Positions 5,860 to 6,460 of a DNA stretch of 6,460 nt are shown piece after piece. Source of the DNA: Actinomycetales bacterium (GTDB taxonomy: Bacteria; Actinomycetota; Actinomycetes; Mycobacteriales; Mycobacteriaceae); assembly GCA_012841845.1 (NCBI GenBank), contig DUTZ01000342.1, forward strand, positions 1 through 6,460, read 5' to 3'. Positions within the stretch are counted from its first letter, which is position 1. Each line of letters starts with the position of its first letter. Made by a program: the position numbers and the translations under genes. Under the pieces are notes generated by a model. It saw nothing but the letters and a program-made list of their open reading frames with translations, made no database searches and was not told where the DNA came from.

Positions 5860-6460
5860 CTAGCGGAATCGGCGTCCTCGACAAAGCGATGACGGTGCTG
5901 CACGCCGTGGCCGAGCAGCCGTGTGTGTTGTCCGAGCTGTGCGAGCGCACGGGCCTGCCCCGGGCCACCGCCCACCGGCTCGCGGTGGGGCTCGAGATCC
6001 ACCACCTGCTGTCCCGCGACGACGCCGGCGTGTGGAGCCTCGGCCCCGGCCTGGCCAAGCTCGCCGCCCACGCCTCGGACACGCTGGCCGAGGTGGCCTC
6101 CACGGTGCTCCCCCGGTTGCGGGAGGCCACCGAGGAGAGCGTGCAGGTGTACCGCCGCGACGGCGACCGGCGGATCTGCGTGGCCTCGGCCGAGCCGCCC
6201 ACCGGTCTGCGCGACACCGTCCCGGTGGGCGCGATCCTGCCCATGAACCGCGGTTCGGGGGCCAAGGTCCTGGCCGCGTGGGCCGACCCGGCCACCCAGC
6301 GCGCGCTGCTCGCCGACGCCACGTACACCGAGCGCCAGCTCGCCGAGGTCCGCCGCCGCGGCTGGGCGCAGTCCGTCGCCGAGCGCGAGGCCGGGGTCGC
6401 CTCGATCTCCGCGCCGATCCGCGACGCGGGCGGCGCGGTCGTCGCCGCCATCTCGGTCTC
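5850..6460 (+). CDS. ltbR: IclR-family transcriptional regulator, LtbR-like (5' part, runs off the window)
   Basis: The first 203 codons are present. A winged helix-turn-helix of the IclR type spans about 5-70: SSGIGVLDKAMTVLHAV, then LSELCERTGLPRATAHRL at 27-44, where the recognition helix is about 36-46, then a wing ending VWSLGPGL. The ligand-binding domain begins about residue 80 (LPRLREATEESVQVYRR, LRDTVPVGAILPM at 120-132, GSGAKVL at 135-141, GWAQSVAERE, GVASISAPIRD). It is cut before its end at ISV; roughly 30 residues should remain, judging from M. tuberculosis Rv2989. The protein closely resembles Rv2989 and sits where C. glutamicum has LtbR, the IclR-type repressor of leucine and tryptophan genes, divergent from leuCD. 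The GTG at 5850 is the only start before the conserved SSGIGVLDK; upstream in-frame codons offer none. Its product probably controls leuCD and itself. The ltbR symbol rests on homology and position. Confidence 0.92.
   Translation, partial: MRQSSGIGVLDKAMTVLHAVAEQPCVLSELCERTGLPRATAHRLAVGLEIHHLLSRDDAGVWSLGPGLAKLAAHASDTLAEVASTVLPRLREATEESVQVYRRDGDRRICVASAEPPTGLRDTVPVGAILPMNRGSGAKVLAAWADPATQRALLADATYTERQLAEVRRRGWAQSVAEREAGVASISAPIRDAGGAVVAAISV

Larger units (their letters stand above)
5834..5862 (-). promoter_or_regulatory. Putative leuC promoter
   Basis: On the minus strand TAGACT (5862-5857, 4 of 6 matches to TTGACA) and TAGCGT (5839-5834, fits TAnnnT) are separated by exactly 17 bases. Transcription would start near 5827, with a leader of about 47 bases to the ATG at 5780. 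Its -10 overlaps the proposed -10 of the divergent regulator by two bases, so the two promoters face away from a shared core and could compete for polymerase. Confidence 0.45.

Noticed and set aside
5837..6451. Minus-strand 204-residue frame opposite the IclR-family gene.
   Set aside because: It is Ser/Arg/Ala-rich without domain features and opposite a clear IclR protein, so it is a composition artefact.
1..6460. tRNA, rRNA, CRISPR array, insertion sequence, riboswitch or prophage elements.
   Set aside because: Genes or short control regions account for nearly every base. I saw no direct-repeat array, terminal inverted repeats, transposase or RNA fold typical of these classes, and the longest gene-free stretch is 179 bases.

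Overview
The window is a piece of chromosome from a high-GC actinobacterium (GC estimated by eye at about 70%). It most likely belongs to the Mycobacteriales, the group holding Mycobacterium, Corynebacterium, Rhodococcus, Gordonia and Dietzia. Two things point there. The proteins closely resemble their Mycobacterium tuberculosis counterparts as I remember them. The gene order also matches the M. tuberculosis Rv2983-Rv2989 block: fbiD, ppk1, mutT1, hupB (reverse), leuD (reverse), leuC (reverse), IclR-family regulator (forward). I cannot name the genus from sequence alone. I see no mobile element, CRISPR array, tRNA or rRNA, and base composition looks even. This is conserved core genome, not an accessory island.

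Positions 1-3142 (+ strand) form one compact transcription unit. It holds the last 42 codons of a probable F420-biosynthesis guanylyltransferase (fbiD/cofC), then ppk1 (polyphosphate kinase), then mutT1 (Nudix hydrolase fused to a histidine-phosphatase-like domain). Both junctions are 4-base stop/start overlaps (GTGA and ATGA), which suggests translational coupling. Neither ppk1 nor mutT1 has a convincing Shine-Dalgarno sequence.

Positions 3152-5780 (- strand) are read towards mutT1: leuC, then leuD after a 5-base gap, then a 179-base spacer, then hup (HU DNA-binding protein). The stop codons of mutT1 and hup both lie inside one small palindrome, which may end transcription in both directions. 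The HU protein keeps the complete core but has only about 35 residues after it, in place of the long Lys/Ala-rich tail of mycobacterial HupB.

Positions 5781-5849 are a 69-base divergent control region between leuC and an IclR-type regulator (5850 to beyond the window end). LeuCD make isopropylmalate isomerase for leucine synthesis, and the regulator is the positional counterpart of C. glutamicum LtbR. Three 5-base half-sites, ACAGT / ACTGT / ACAGT, sit at exact 8-base intervals over the regulator's apparent leaderless start and between the proposed -35 and -10 of the leuC promoter. This is the best candidate here for an undescribed regulatory element: one compact operator that could control both genes.

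No wholly new biological system is evident. The observations worth a second look are the half-site array, the leaderless starts and tiny reading frame near leuC, the short-tailed HU, and inverted repeats around hup.
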